From assembly GCA_046758065.1 (NCBI GenBank), contig JBHHZM010000095.1, positions 1-11,832 of the forward strand: a DNA stretch of 11,832 bases, read 5' to 3'. The stretch's first letter is position 1, and the number at the start of each line of letters is the position of its first letter. Source of the stretch: JBHHZM01 sp046758065. Its GTDB lineage: Bacteria; Pseudomonadota; Alphaproteobacteria; JAAXGF01. Made by a program: the position numbers and the translations under genes. This document shows positions 1 to 6,459 of the stretch, in pieces. A model generated the notes under the pieces. That model had not been told where the DNA came from, did no database searches, and saw only the letters and a program-made list of their open reading frames with translations.

Positions 1-48
1 TGACTCTTAATCAGCGGGTCCGGGGTTCGAGTCCCCGTGCGCCCCCCA
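1..48 (+). tRNA. tRNA-Lys(CUU), 3' part only
   Basis: The gene is cut by the left window edge, so the acceptor 5' strand, D arm and start of the anticodon stem are missing. What remains reads as anticodon loop CTCTTAA (4-10, anticodon CTT), anticodon stem 3' strand TCAGC, variable loop, a perfect 5-bp T stem CGGGG/CCCCG around loop TTCGAGT (26-32), acceptor 3' strand TGCGCCC (38-44), base 73 (45) and an encoded CCA (46-48). The CTT anticodon assigns it to lysine. The discriminator base reads C instead of the A usual in bacterial tRNA-Lys, so this may be a variant, a mutated copy or an altered tRNA end. The identity is clear from the T arm and anticodon loop; functionality cannot be judged without the 5' half. 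Confidence 0.88.
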
Positions 49-49
49 A

Positions 50-450
50 GAATTTCAAGAGCTTAACGAAGGCGGGCTGATTTAAAAATCTGACGGCGCG
101 AGTTGGACAGTCAGACTTTACCGCCGGTTCGTTGTCCGCCCCGTACGCGACCAGGCGCGCGATCGCGGTGTCGCGCAGGTCCATGAACGAGGCGTCCGGC
201 ACGGTCGGCGTCGGCGAGATTACGTGGCCGGGGCCGGCCTCGCAGGCCTCCTCGTCGTTGATCAAACGGATTTTCCTGGCCATCGCCTCGGACAGCCGCC
301 CATATTCCGGCGCCGCGTCCGGCCGCCCGAAACCATTTCCTCGGCGAGGGGACTTGCCGGGGGAATCGCGGACAAAGTCAGCGTGCGGCGCACCGTCTGG
401 CCACCGAGGGTGACGGAGGCGTCGCCAGTCGTGCCGGCCTGACGGGCCAA
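50..450 (-). pseudogene. Decayed hypothetical gene, frameshifted, abutting the tRNA
   Basis: The minus strand shows coding-like sequence with strong G/C third positions split over two frames. The first part runs from a TTG at 450 (MARQAGTTGDASVTLGGQTV...) to about 330. The second part, in another frame, continues as ...PEYGRLSEAMARKIRL... to about 115 and then runs without a stop into the tRNA, ending at 11. One insertion or deletion near 315-345 would join them into a product of roughly 130 residues. I do not recognise the family and see no signal peptide or membrane segment. A native gene would not be expected to end inside a tRNA on the opposite strand, so the 3' end is probably lost or fused at a junction. 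The alternative is a real small gene plus a sequencing frameshift. Boundaries are approximate. Confidence 0.4.
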
Positions 451-529
451 GGCGCCCGTCGACTACGACAGCGCAAGCGCGCGAAGCAGGACGCGAAAAA
501 GCCGCATCGCTACCTTGCGGCGCGACTGC

Positions 530-556
530 TTGAAGGCCCTCCCGGCGCCCTATAGA
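530..556 (+). promoter_or_regulatory. Possible sigma70-type promoter of the kinase-activator operon
   Basis: TTGAAG (530-535) and TATAGA (551-556) resemble -35 and -10 boxes, but the 15-bp spacer is shorter than the optimal 17. The predicted start, near 563, would lie immediately before the palindrome at 567-585 and about 75 bp before the kinase start codon. Support is by pattern only, and no sigma54 element was seen in this upstream region. Confidence 0.3.
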
Positions 557-566
557 CTGCCCGGTG

Positions 567-585
567 ATGAGCGGAATCCGCTCAT
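567..585 (+). promoter_or_regulatory. Single TGAGCG-N5-CGCTCA palindrome, putative operator
   Basis: The core (568-584) is TGAGCG-GAATC-CGCTCA, a perfect match to the half-sites found as tandem pairs upstream of the sigma54-like promoters in this window; A567/T585 extend the symmetry by one more base pair. No second copy lies 32 bp away on either side. Outer arms GACTGCC (555-561) and GGCAGTC (590-596) are also perfectly complementary, so the transcript could fold into a nested hairpin spanning 555-596. Its position, about 54 bp before the kinase ATG and overlapping a predicted start site, suggests repression by the neighbouring activator (autoregulation). An RNA leader hairpin is the alternative. 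Confidence 0.55.
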
Positions 586-637
586 TTGCGGCAGTCGATC
601 CGGCGGTCAAGAATATTACCTCGAAGGAGCGGCCTTG

Positions 638-2329
638 ATGGCTTCGTGGCGAAACAGCATAGCCTTTCGATATTTTCTGGTCTCGCTTATTGCCGCCGTG
701 GTGCCGATGATCGTCATCGGCGCCTTGTACGATCGCTATTCGAGCGGTTTAGTCGATACCTTAACGGGAGAGCGGCTGGAACGCCGGTTGACGGCGATTG
801 CCGGGCGACTCACGGGCTTTCTCAACAGCCGCTTCTACCAGCTCGAAACCCTGTCCGGGTATCCGGCGCTGGCGTCGATGGTGTCGCCTACCGGGTTCGA
901 ATCCGTCGATGCCGGCTTGATGGCGGTTGTCCAGTTCGAAGCCGACCAGCCCGATCTGTACGGCATACTTCTTTTCTCGAACGACGGCGATCTTGTTCGC
1001 GCGATCCCCGGCCGGGCCGCCGCCGGGCCGCCCTACTGGGGCGGTGGGTCGTTTTCGCTCGATGGGCTCGACCGGATCACGGTTCCGGGGGGCGAGGTCC
1101 TCGGACCGATACCGCCGCGATCGGGCCGGCCCGCCTCGTTTCTGCTGATCCGGCCGATGTACGACAAGTTCAACCGCTCGGAGCCGACGGGCGCGATCGC
1201 GCTGCACGTGCGTCTTGCTTCGTTGACGGAACTTATGGGTGCCGAAGACGAGGTGGGCCTATTCCGGCCCCTGTTGGTGACGGCGAGCGGAGCGCTTTAT
1301 TCCAGTGTCGGCATCCCCGAGCCGACGCCGCTAAAACTCATCCGGGGCGCGGAGATCCTGCCGGGCTGGTCCCCGGCCGTGGCGATCGACTGGAAGGACC
1401 TTGCCGCGCCTCTCGAGCGCGTCCGGTACGATTTGATGATCGCCATTGCCGTCGTCGTCGCGGTACAGATCTGGCTGTTTCTGGGTCTCTTGCGCAGGGT
1501 CTCCGGCCGCATCGCGATGCTGATCACGGGCGCCGACGCCGTTGCGAGCGGCGATCTCTGCTGGCGCATCGCCTGCGAGGGCGACGATGAGATCAGCACC
1601 CTGGCCCGGGCCTTTAACGGCATGGCGGAGCGCTTGCAGCAGGTGGTCCGCTCGACCGTCGAAACCGAGAAGATGGCCGTTCTCGGCCAGTTCGCGACCG
1701 GCGTCGCGCACGAAGTCCGCAATCCCTTGGCGGCGATGAAGACGAGCGTCCAGGCACTCTTGGCGCATGAGCGCGACGAACAACGCCGGGCAATCCTCGA
1801 GGGCATGGACGAGGAGGTCGACCAGCTCGACGAAACTCTCGACGACCTGTTGACATACGCCCGGCCGCGCGAACCCAAGATCGAAAGTGTCTGTGCTCAC
1901 GACGTCTTCCGGCGGGTCACCGCCATGGTCGAGAAGAACGCGCTGGTCGCCGGTATCACGATCCGTTGCATTGACGAACAGTCCGTCATTGTTCGCGCCG
2001 ATGCGGGCCATATCCAGCAGACCCTGATGAATCTTGTTCTCAACGCGTTGCAGGCAATGCCGCAGGGCGGCCAAATCTTATTGAAGGCGACCCACGGCAA
2101 TGGCCTCGCCGCGATCGAGGTCAGCGACACGGGGGTCGGCATGGAACCGGGTGTCCTGAACAAGATCACCGACCCGTTTTTCACCACCCGGCCCGGGGGC
2201 ACAGGGCTGGGGCTCGCTATCTCCCGGCAGTTGGTCGAGGCCAACCTCGGCGAACTGCGGTTCGCAAGCAAACCGGGCAAGGGAACGACGGCGACGATAC
2301 GACTGCCTGCGGCGGAAGGAGGCCGGTGA
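638..2329 (+). CDS. Membrane sensor histidine kinase, NtrB-like core, paired with a sigma54 activator
   Basis: This 563-residue protein is a two-component sensor kinase. ATG 638 is preferred over longer in-frame starts because GGAG (626-629) lies 8 nt upstream and the product then begins just before a membrane helix (about 10-30). Residues 31-263 form an extracytoplasmic sensor whose pattern (YGILLFSNDGDLV near 108-120, then PASFLLIRPMYD and TGAIALHVRL) resembles a double-Cache fold. A second helix spans about 264-285, followed by HAMP (286-340). The HisKA H-box is GVAHEVRNPLAAM with phospho-acceptor His358. The ATPase domain has N-box LMNLVLNALQAM (463-473), G1 DTGVGM (497-502), F-box DPFFTT (512-517) and G2 GGTGLGL (520-526). 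All catalytic boxes look intact. The stop overlaps the next start (TGATG), coupling it to its likely partner. The ligand is unknown; a small periplasmic solute is typical for Cache sensors. Confidence 0.95.
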   Translation: MASWRNSIAFRYFLVSLIAAVVPMIVIGALYDRYSSGLVDTLTGERLERRLTAIAGRLTGFLNSRFYQLETLSGYPALASMVSPTGFESVDAGLMAVVQFEADQPDLYGILLFSNDGDLVRAIPGRAAAGPPYWGGGSFSLDGLDRITVPGGEVLGPIPPRSGRPASFLLIRPMYDKFNRSEPTGAIALHVRLASLTELMGAEDEVGLFRPLLVTASGALYSSVGIPEPTPLKLIRGAEILPGWSPAVAIDWKDLAAPLERVRYDLMIAIAVVVAVQIWLFLGLLRRVSGRIAMLITGADAVASGDLCWRIACEGDDEISTLARAFNGMAERLQQVVRSTVETEKMAVLGQFATGVAHEVRNPLAAMKTSVQALLAHERDEQRRAILEGMDEEVDQLDETLDDLLTYARPREPKIESVCAHDVFRRVTAMVEKNALVAGITIRCIDEQSVIVRADAGHIQQTLMNLVLNALQAMPQGGQILLKATHGNGLAAIEVSDTGVGMEPGVLNKITDPFFTTRPGGTGLGLAISRQLVEANLGELRFASKPGKGTTATIRLPAAEGGR

Positions 2330-3669
2330 TGGCAATGCCGCACATTCTTATCGTGGACGATGAGAAGCGCTTGGTGAATTCCCTGATCTATGGCCTCAAG
2401 GGCCACGACATCGAGGCCGAAGGCGCCTACAGCGGCACCGAGGGGCTGGAGGCGGTGGGGCGGGTCGAACCCGACATTGTTTTCCTCGATCTGCGCCTGC
2501 CGGACATCTCGGGGCTCGACGTGCTGCGTCAGGTCAAGGCGCGCTGGGCAAGCCTTCCCGTGGTGATGATCTCGGCCCACGGCGATACCCGGGCCGCGGT
2601 CGACGCTATCAAAGCCGGTGCGGAGGACTACCTGACCAAGCCGTTCGAGCTTGACGAAATCGTCCAGATGGTTCGGCGCACCACCGATCGCGATCGCCTG
2701 GCGCGCGAAGTCATCTACCGGCGGCAAAAGAAGACCTTCGAACAAGGCGATCTGTTGGGTGACAGTCCGGCGATACGGGAGCTGCGCGAGCAGGTCGCGA
2801 CGGTCGCGCAAAGCGGCGCCCGGACCGTGCTTCTGCTCGGTGAATCAGGGACCGGCAAGGCCCTCGTCGCGCGCGCCTTGCACGCCGGCAGCAATCGTGC
2901 CGAAGGGCCGTTCGTCGAGGTCAATTGCGCGGCAATGCCCGAGAACCTTCTCGAGGCGGAACTGTTCGGCGTCGAAAGGGGTGCGTATACGGGCGCGTAT
3001 CAACAGCGCGCCGGACTGGCCGCGCTCGCCCATCTCGGCACACTGTTTCTGGACGAGATCGCGGAGTTGACCCTGCCGCTTCAGGCCAAGCTTTTGCACT
3101 TTCTCGAAAACCGCCGTTTCCGGCCGGTTGGGGCGAACCGCGAGCGCGTTACCGACGTACGCATCGTCGCGGCGACCAATCGGGATATCGAAAGCGAAGT
3201 GAAGCAGGGGAGGTTTCGTGCCGATTTTTATTACCGGCTCAACGTTCTAACCCTCGAGCTGCCCCGGCTTGCCGAACTCGGCAACGACGTATTGCTGCTT
3301 GCCGAGCACTTCGCGGAAACGTTGGCGGGGGTGGAAGGCTCTCGTCCTATCTGCTTCGACGATTCGGTCAAGGATCGGTTCCTCGCCTACGGCTGGCCCG
3401 GGAATGTGCGCGAGCTCAAGAATCTGGTCGAGCGTCTGACCATCCTCCATCCTGGGCAGACGATCACTCCGATTCAGCTTCCACCGGAATTCGGCGCAAA
3501 GGCACCCGATGCCACGGACATGATCGCCGACCAGCTCGCCGCCACCGAGCGCGACATCCTGCTACGCGCCCTCGTTGAGGCCGGGGGGCGCAAAGGCCGG
3601 GCCGCGGAAGCCTTGGGCATCTCCCGCCACGCGTTGAAGCGCCGACTGCAGCGCTTGCAAATTGCCTGA
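2329..3669 (+). CDS. NtrC-family sigma54-dependent response regulator (enhancer-binding protein)
   Basis: A 446-residue transcription activator with three domains. The receiver (about 4-120) has acidic residues D10/D11, phospho-acceptor D54, S82 and K104. The AAA+ domain (about 141-375) has Walker A GESGTGK (171-177), the sigma54-contact loop GAYTGA (218-223), Walker B LFLDE (239-243), sensor I region VAATNRD, arginine-finger region FRADFYYRL (296-304) and sensor II YGWPGNVRELKN (354-365). A Fis-type helix-turn-helix ends the protein (about 411-445). ATG 2329 overlaps the kinase stop and has AGGAGG (2317-2322) 6 nt upstream; GTG 2326 and ATG 2335 are less well placed. Oddities: the canonical GAFTGA phenylalanine is tyrosine, and Walker A is followed by Ala where Glu is usual. 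Expected role: ATP-driven opening of sigma54 promoters after phosphorylation, probably at the paired palindromes in this window. Its stop codon forms part of one such palindrome. Confidence 0.96.
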   Translation: MAMPHILIVDDEKRLVNSLIYGLKGHDIEAEGAYSGTEGLEAVGRVEPDIVFLDLRLPDISGLDVLRQVKARWASLPVVMISAHGDTRAAVDAIKAGAEDYLTKPFELDEIVQMVRRTTDRDRLAREVIYRRQKKTFEQGDLLGDSPAIRELREQVATVAQSGARTVLLLGESGTGKALVARALHAGSNRAEGPFVEVNCAAMPENLLEAELFGVERGAYTGAYQQRAGLAALAHLGTLFLDEIAELTLPLQAKLLHFLENRRFRPVGANRERVTDVRIVAATNRDIESEVKQGRFRADFYYRLNVLTLELPRLAELGNDVLLLAEHFAETLAGVEGSRPICFDDSVKDRFLAYGWPGNVRELKNLVERLTILHPGQTITPIQLPPEFGAKAPDATDMIADQLAATERDILLRALVEAGGRKGRAAEALGISRHALKRRLQRLQIA

Positions 3670-3715
3670 GCGCCTCCCGCTCATGGCGCGCGACCGGGCG
3701 AGCGATTTCCGCCCA
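3667..3715 (+). promoter_or_regulatory. Tandem palindrome pair A, putative enhancer of the lactonase gene
   Basis: Site A1 (3667-3683) is TGAGCG-CCTCC-CGCTCA, a perfect half-site match. Site A2 (3699-3715) is CGAGCG-ATTTC-CGCCCA, with two mismatches to the half-sites. Their centres (3675 and 3707) are 32 bp apart, about three helical turns. The pair lies about 120 and 88 bp before the start predicted from the sigma54-type element at 3769-3784. The first three bases of A1 are the TGA stop codon of the activator gene, so the site overlaps the 3' end of the gene for its presumed binder. Confidence 0.65.
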
Positions 3716-3768
3716 AACGTCCTCGACACGCTCTTCCGATGCCGGCATGCTCCATACCGCAACCGACC

Positions 3769-3784
3769 TGGCCCAATTCTTGCG
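3769..3784 (+). promoter_or_regulatory. Sigma54-type -24/-12 promoter upstream of the lactonase gene
   Basis: TGGCCC-AATTC-TTGCG matches the TGGCAC-N5-TTGCW consensus at 9 of 11 defined positions, with the required GG-N10-GC spacing (GG 3770-3771, GC 3782-3783). The predicted start, near 3795, gives a leader of about 74 nt before the lactonase ATG. A GG-N10-GC pattern alone is common by chance in GC-rich DNA; the support comes from the palindrome pair 63-95 bp upstream and the activator gene next door. A second GG-N10-GC just downstream (TGGTCA-CGGAA-CGGCA) is a much poorer match. Confidence 0.6.
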
Positions 3785-3868
3785 TCGATCTTGGTCACGG
3801 AACGGCAATATGATATGCGGCGCGCCCTTGGCGGTGCGCCGGGGGAAATCTTTCGGGAGGTGATGGAC

Positions 3869-4723
3869 ATGAAAATCAAAACGCTCGTGGCGGCCTGCGG
3901 GTTCGGGCTTATGGGTCTGACCGCCACCGCGGCCGGAGCCGCGGAAGGGTTGAAGCTCTATCAGGTCACCAGTGGATATCTCGAGCTCGACAAGGGATGG
4001 CTCACGGCGATGCGCGATGTCGGCAAACGCATCAGGATCCCGGTGGCCATGTATATTATCGACCATCCGCGCGGCCTCGTCGTCTATGACACCGGGATGG
4101 CGGACGATGTCTCCGAGGGCGGCTGCGAAGCCTACTGGGGCAAAGGCTTGTGCGGCGCGTTCACGCCGATCCAGAAGCGCAACGAGGTCATCGACCGTTG
4201 GCTCGAGAAATTCGGCTACAGCGTCGACCATGTGAAATACGTGATCTATTCGCACTTCCATCTGGATCACGTAGGCAACATCGAACTTTTCCCGAACGCG
4301 ACGCATGTCGTTCAGAAGGCTGAACTCAAGACCGCTTGGTGGCCGGAGAAATACCAGCGCGCCGCCTTCGTTCTCAACGACTTCGACGAATCGCGCGACT
4401 TCAAGTTCATGGAGATCGTCGGCGACTTCGACCTGTTCGGCGACGGCTCGGTTGTCATACTGGATACCAAGGGCCATACCCAAGGGCACCAGTCATTGAT
4501 CGTTCGGCTGCCGAAAACCGGGACGCTGCTCCTCGCCGCCGACGCGGTGTACACGCCGGAGAACGAGGCCGGTGTGATCCCCGGCATTACGTGGAACACC
4601 TACGAGTCGATGCGCTCGATCGATCGGCTCAAGCAGATCCGCGACGCCGAACAGGGCCAGCTTTGGTATAGTCATGGCCTCGACCAGTACAACGAGCACA
4701 AGCACGACGCGCCATACGAGTAG
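3869..4723 (+). CDS. Exported metallo-beta-lactamase-fold lactonase (AHL lactonase family)
   Basis: This 284-residue hydrolase resembles the AiiA/AttM N-acyl-homoserine lactonase family, which opens lactone rings with two zinc ions. The motif SHFHLDH supplies H129, H131, D133 and H134; H203 (GHTQGH), D225 (AADAVYT) and H269 (YSHG) complete the dinuclear site. Y228, three residues after the bridging Asp, matches the catalytic tyrosine position of AiiA. Residues 1-25 look like a Sec signal peptide cleaved after AAGAA, so it probably acts in the periplasm, unlike cytoplasmic AiiA; this adds to the family's usual length of about 250. Cys86 and Cys95 could form a disulfide. ATG 3869 has GGGAGG (3855-3860) 8 nt upstream; ATG 3863 is only 2 nt from it. 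Expression is probably sigma54-dependent. The actual substrate (AHL, gamma-butyrolactone or another lactone) cannot be read from the sequence. Confidence 0.9.
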   Translation: MKIKTLVAACGFGLMGLTATAAGAAEGLKLYQVTSGYLELDKGWLTAMRDVGKRIRIPVAMYIIDHPRGLVVYDTGMADDVSEGGCEAYWGKGLCGAFTPIQKRNEVIDRWLEKFGYSVDHVKYVIYSHFHLDHVGNIELFPNATHVVQKAELKTAWWPEKYQRAAFVLNDFDESRDFKFMEIVGDFDLFGDGSVVILDTKGHTQGHQSLIVRLPKTGTLLLAADAVYTPENEAGVIPGITWNTYESMRSIDRLKQIRDAEQGQLWYSHGLDQYNEHKHDAPYE

Positions 4724-4742
4724 AGTCGGAATTCGGGCGTGC

Positions 4743-4780
4743 CCCGCCGCGCGCGATCGGGCGCGGCGGGCGCGGATTTT
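4743..4780 (+). terminator. GC-rich stem-loop with T tract after the lactonase gene
   Basis: A perfect 10-bp stem (CCCGCCGCGC at 4743-4752, complement at 4761-4770) encloses an 8-nt loop. The sequence CGCGGA then separates it from TTTT (4777-4780). The stem is very stable, but the T run is short and displaced by 6 nt, so termination may be partial. The ABC operon starts only 12 nt after the T run, which leaves no room for a separate promoter downstream of the hairpin and makes an attenuator role plausible. Confidence 0.55.
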
Positions 4781-4792
4781 CGTGCGTGAGCC

Positions 4793-5749
4793 ATGGCCGA
4801 GGCCGCGATCGAACTAAACGGCGTCAGTAAGTCGTTTGGGCGCAACAAGGTTCTGGATGGCGTTCATCTGGAGGTGCGGCGCGGCGAGATCGTCGGGCTC
4901 CTCGGACCCAATGGCAGCGGCAAGACCACGACGCTGCGCATCATCGCCGGCTACATCGCCCCCGACGGTGGCATCGCACGGGTTTGTGGCGGCGACAGCG
5001 CGGCGACCATGCCCGGAATTCGGGCGAAGATCGGCTATTTTCCCGAGCGGCCGCCGCTGTACGATCCGCTGACCGTTGTTCAGTATCTGGATTTCGTCGG
5101 CGCCGCCAAGGGTATCGCCCCAAATGGGCGTTCCGGCGCGATCGATAAGGTCGTCGACGCCTTTTGGCTTGGCGAGGTCCGCGACAAGATCGTCGGGCGG
5201 TTATCGAAGGGATATCGCCAGCGCTTGGGGCTGGCCCAAGCGATGCTGGGAGACCCCGAGGTTCTGCTTCTGGACGAACCGACGAACGGACTGGACCCGC
5301 TGCAGATTCAAGAGACCCGGGAGCTGATTCGGATCGGCGGCGCCGGGCGCGCGGTCATCTTCAGCACACACATCATGCAGGAGGTCGCGGCGCTGTGCTC
5401 GCGGGTCGTCGTCCTCAACCACGGCCAGGTGGTGACGGTTGACCGGCCGGTGCCGGATGGCGAGGGCCAGATTGTCGATCTTGATCTCGCGGGCATCCCT
5501 GCCGAGCGCGCCAAGGCCGTGTTCGCGGCCCTCCCGGACGTCGCCGCAGTCGAGTTTCGCGACCCGGCGCCCGCGGATGTGGTGAGGCTGCGCTGCACGG
5601 CCAGGGTCGGCGGCGACATTCGCGCCGCGGTGGCGCGCGCCGCCGTGGGCGCCGCGACCTTGCTGGAGATGAAGTGCCACGTGGCGAGTTTCGAGGAGCG
5701 CTTCATCGAAAGCATCTCCGAGGTGCGCCATGATCAGGACGCCGGCTGA
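4793..5749 (+). CDS. ABC transporter ATP-binding protein (NatA/GldA-like)
   Basis: A 318-residue ATPase subunit expected on the cytoplasmic face, powering the permease encoded next. Motifs in order: Walker A GPNGSGKTT (38-46), signature LSKGYRQR (137-144), Walker B VLLLDEP with D161 and E162, D-loop GLDP (166-169) and switch histidine H193 (STH). The Q-loop region reads IGYFPERPPLY, as in the NatA/GldA/ABC-2 branch. Residues after about 225 form a C-terminal extension also seen in GldA-like ATPases. The only ribosome-binding-like sequence before ATG 4793 is a weak GTGAG, and a stem-loop with T tract ends 12 nt upstream, so initiation may depend on read-through. The stop overlaps the permease start (TGATG). 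The family includes exporters and poorly understood envelope systems; the substrate is unknown. Confidence 0.94.
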   Translation: MAEAAIELNGVSKSFGRNKVLDGVHLEVRRGEIVGLLGPNGSGKTTTLRIIAGYIAPDGGIARVCGGDSAATMPGIRAKIGYFPERPPLYDPLTVVQYLDFVGAAKGIAPNGRSGAIDKVVDAFWLGEVRDKIVGRLSKGYRQRLGLAQAMLGDPEVLLLDEPTNGLDPLQIQETRELIRIGGAGRAVIFSTHIMQEVAALCSRVVVLNHGQVVTVDRPVPDGEGQIVDLDLAGIPAERAKAVFAALPDVAAVEFRDPAPADVVRLRCTARVGGDIRAAVARAAVGAATLLEMKCHVASFEERFIESISEVRHDQDAG

Positions 5750-6459
5750 TGGGCGGTTTCGTCGCGGTTTTCCGCAAGGAGCTGCGCACCTACTTCGCGA
5801 CCCCTATCGCCTATGCGCTCATGGCCGTGTTTTGGGCGATGAGCGGGTATTTTTTCAGCTTCAACGTCTTCTTCGTCAGTGTCGCCCATATGGTGACATC
5901 GTTCCACAACATGAGCCTGTTGTTGCTCCTCATCCTTCCGCTGCTGACCATGCGGCTGTTCGCCGAAGAAAATAGTGCCGGCACCATCGAACTGTTGCTT
6001 ACGCTGCCGCTCAATGAGGTGCAGATCGTGCTCGGCAAGTTTGCCGCCGCCCTCGTCGTCCTGTTGTTGATGTTGCTTGGCAGCACCGTTGCCGTGGCGG
6101 TGCTTCTGCTCTACGCCCAACCCGACCTCGGGCCGATCATCGGCGGGTATGCCGGCGTCTTTTTGCTCGGCACCGCGTTCCTCGCCATCGGCATGTTCGT
6201 TTCCAGCCTGAGCAGCAACCAGATCGTGGCCGCGCTGGTAGGTTGGGCGGTGCTCGTGCTGCTATGGTTTATCGATTACGTGGCGACATTCCAGGCCGGG
6301 TACGTGCTGACCCGGACCGTGCGGCATGTGTCGTTCTCGGTCCATTACCTCGACCTCATCCGCGGCGTGATCAACACGGGAAGCCTGGCCTATTTCATCG
6401 GCCTTGTCGTCGCCATGGTGGTATGTACGATTCAGGCGCTACGGGCGCGGCGGACGTGA
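5749..6459 (+). CDS. ABC-2 type permease (GldF-like)
   Basis: A 236-residue inner-membrane protein with about six hydrophobic segments: near 19-43, 54-69, 97-122, 128-150, 158-178 and 210-231. The cytoplasmic stretch FAEENSAGTIELLLTLPL (71-88) is the characteristic ABC-2 coupling motif, followed by VQIVLGK. It should form the translocation channel with the upstream ATPase. ATG 5749 lies in a TGATG overlap with the ATPase stop, and its own stop overlaps the next start in the same way, so the three genes are translationally coupled. At about 236 residues it matches GldF-like permeases rather than the longer drug exporters. No regulatory signal of its own is visible. Confidence 0.92.
   Translation: MGGFVAVFRKELRTYFATPIAYALMAVFWAMSGYFFSFNVFFVSVAHMVTSFHNMSLLLLLILPLLTMRLFAEENSAGTIELLLTLPLNEVQIVLGKFAAALVVLLLMLLGSTVAVAVLLLYAQPDLGPIIGGYAGVFLLGTAFLAIGMFVSSLSSNQIVAALVGWAVLVLLWFIDYVATFQAGYVLTRTVRHVSFSVHYLDLIRGVINTGSLAYFIGLVVAMVVCTIQALRARRT

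Noticed and set aside
515..637. Upstream in-frame extension of the histidine kinase
   Set aside because: It would read through the promoter-like sequence and the palindrome; ATG 638 has a well-placed GGAG and starts directly before the first membrane helix.
1331..2074. Long minus-strand open frame inside the kinase gene
   Set aside because: It mirrors the high-GC codon pattern of the kinase, has no domain pattern and overlaps intact catalytic motifs on the plus strand.
3464..4489. 341-codon minus-strand open frame across the activator end and the lactonase
   Set aside because: It overlaps two well-supported plus-strand genes and the regulatory gap between them; no recognisable motif.
6243..6458. 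Longer N-terminus for the GldG-like protein
   Set aside because: It lies in the permease gene in another frame; the TGATG-coupled ATG 6459 begins just before the expected membrane anchor.
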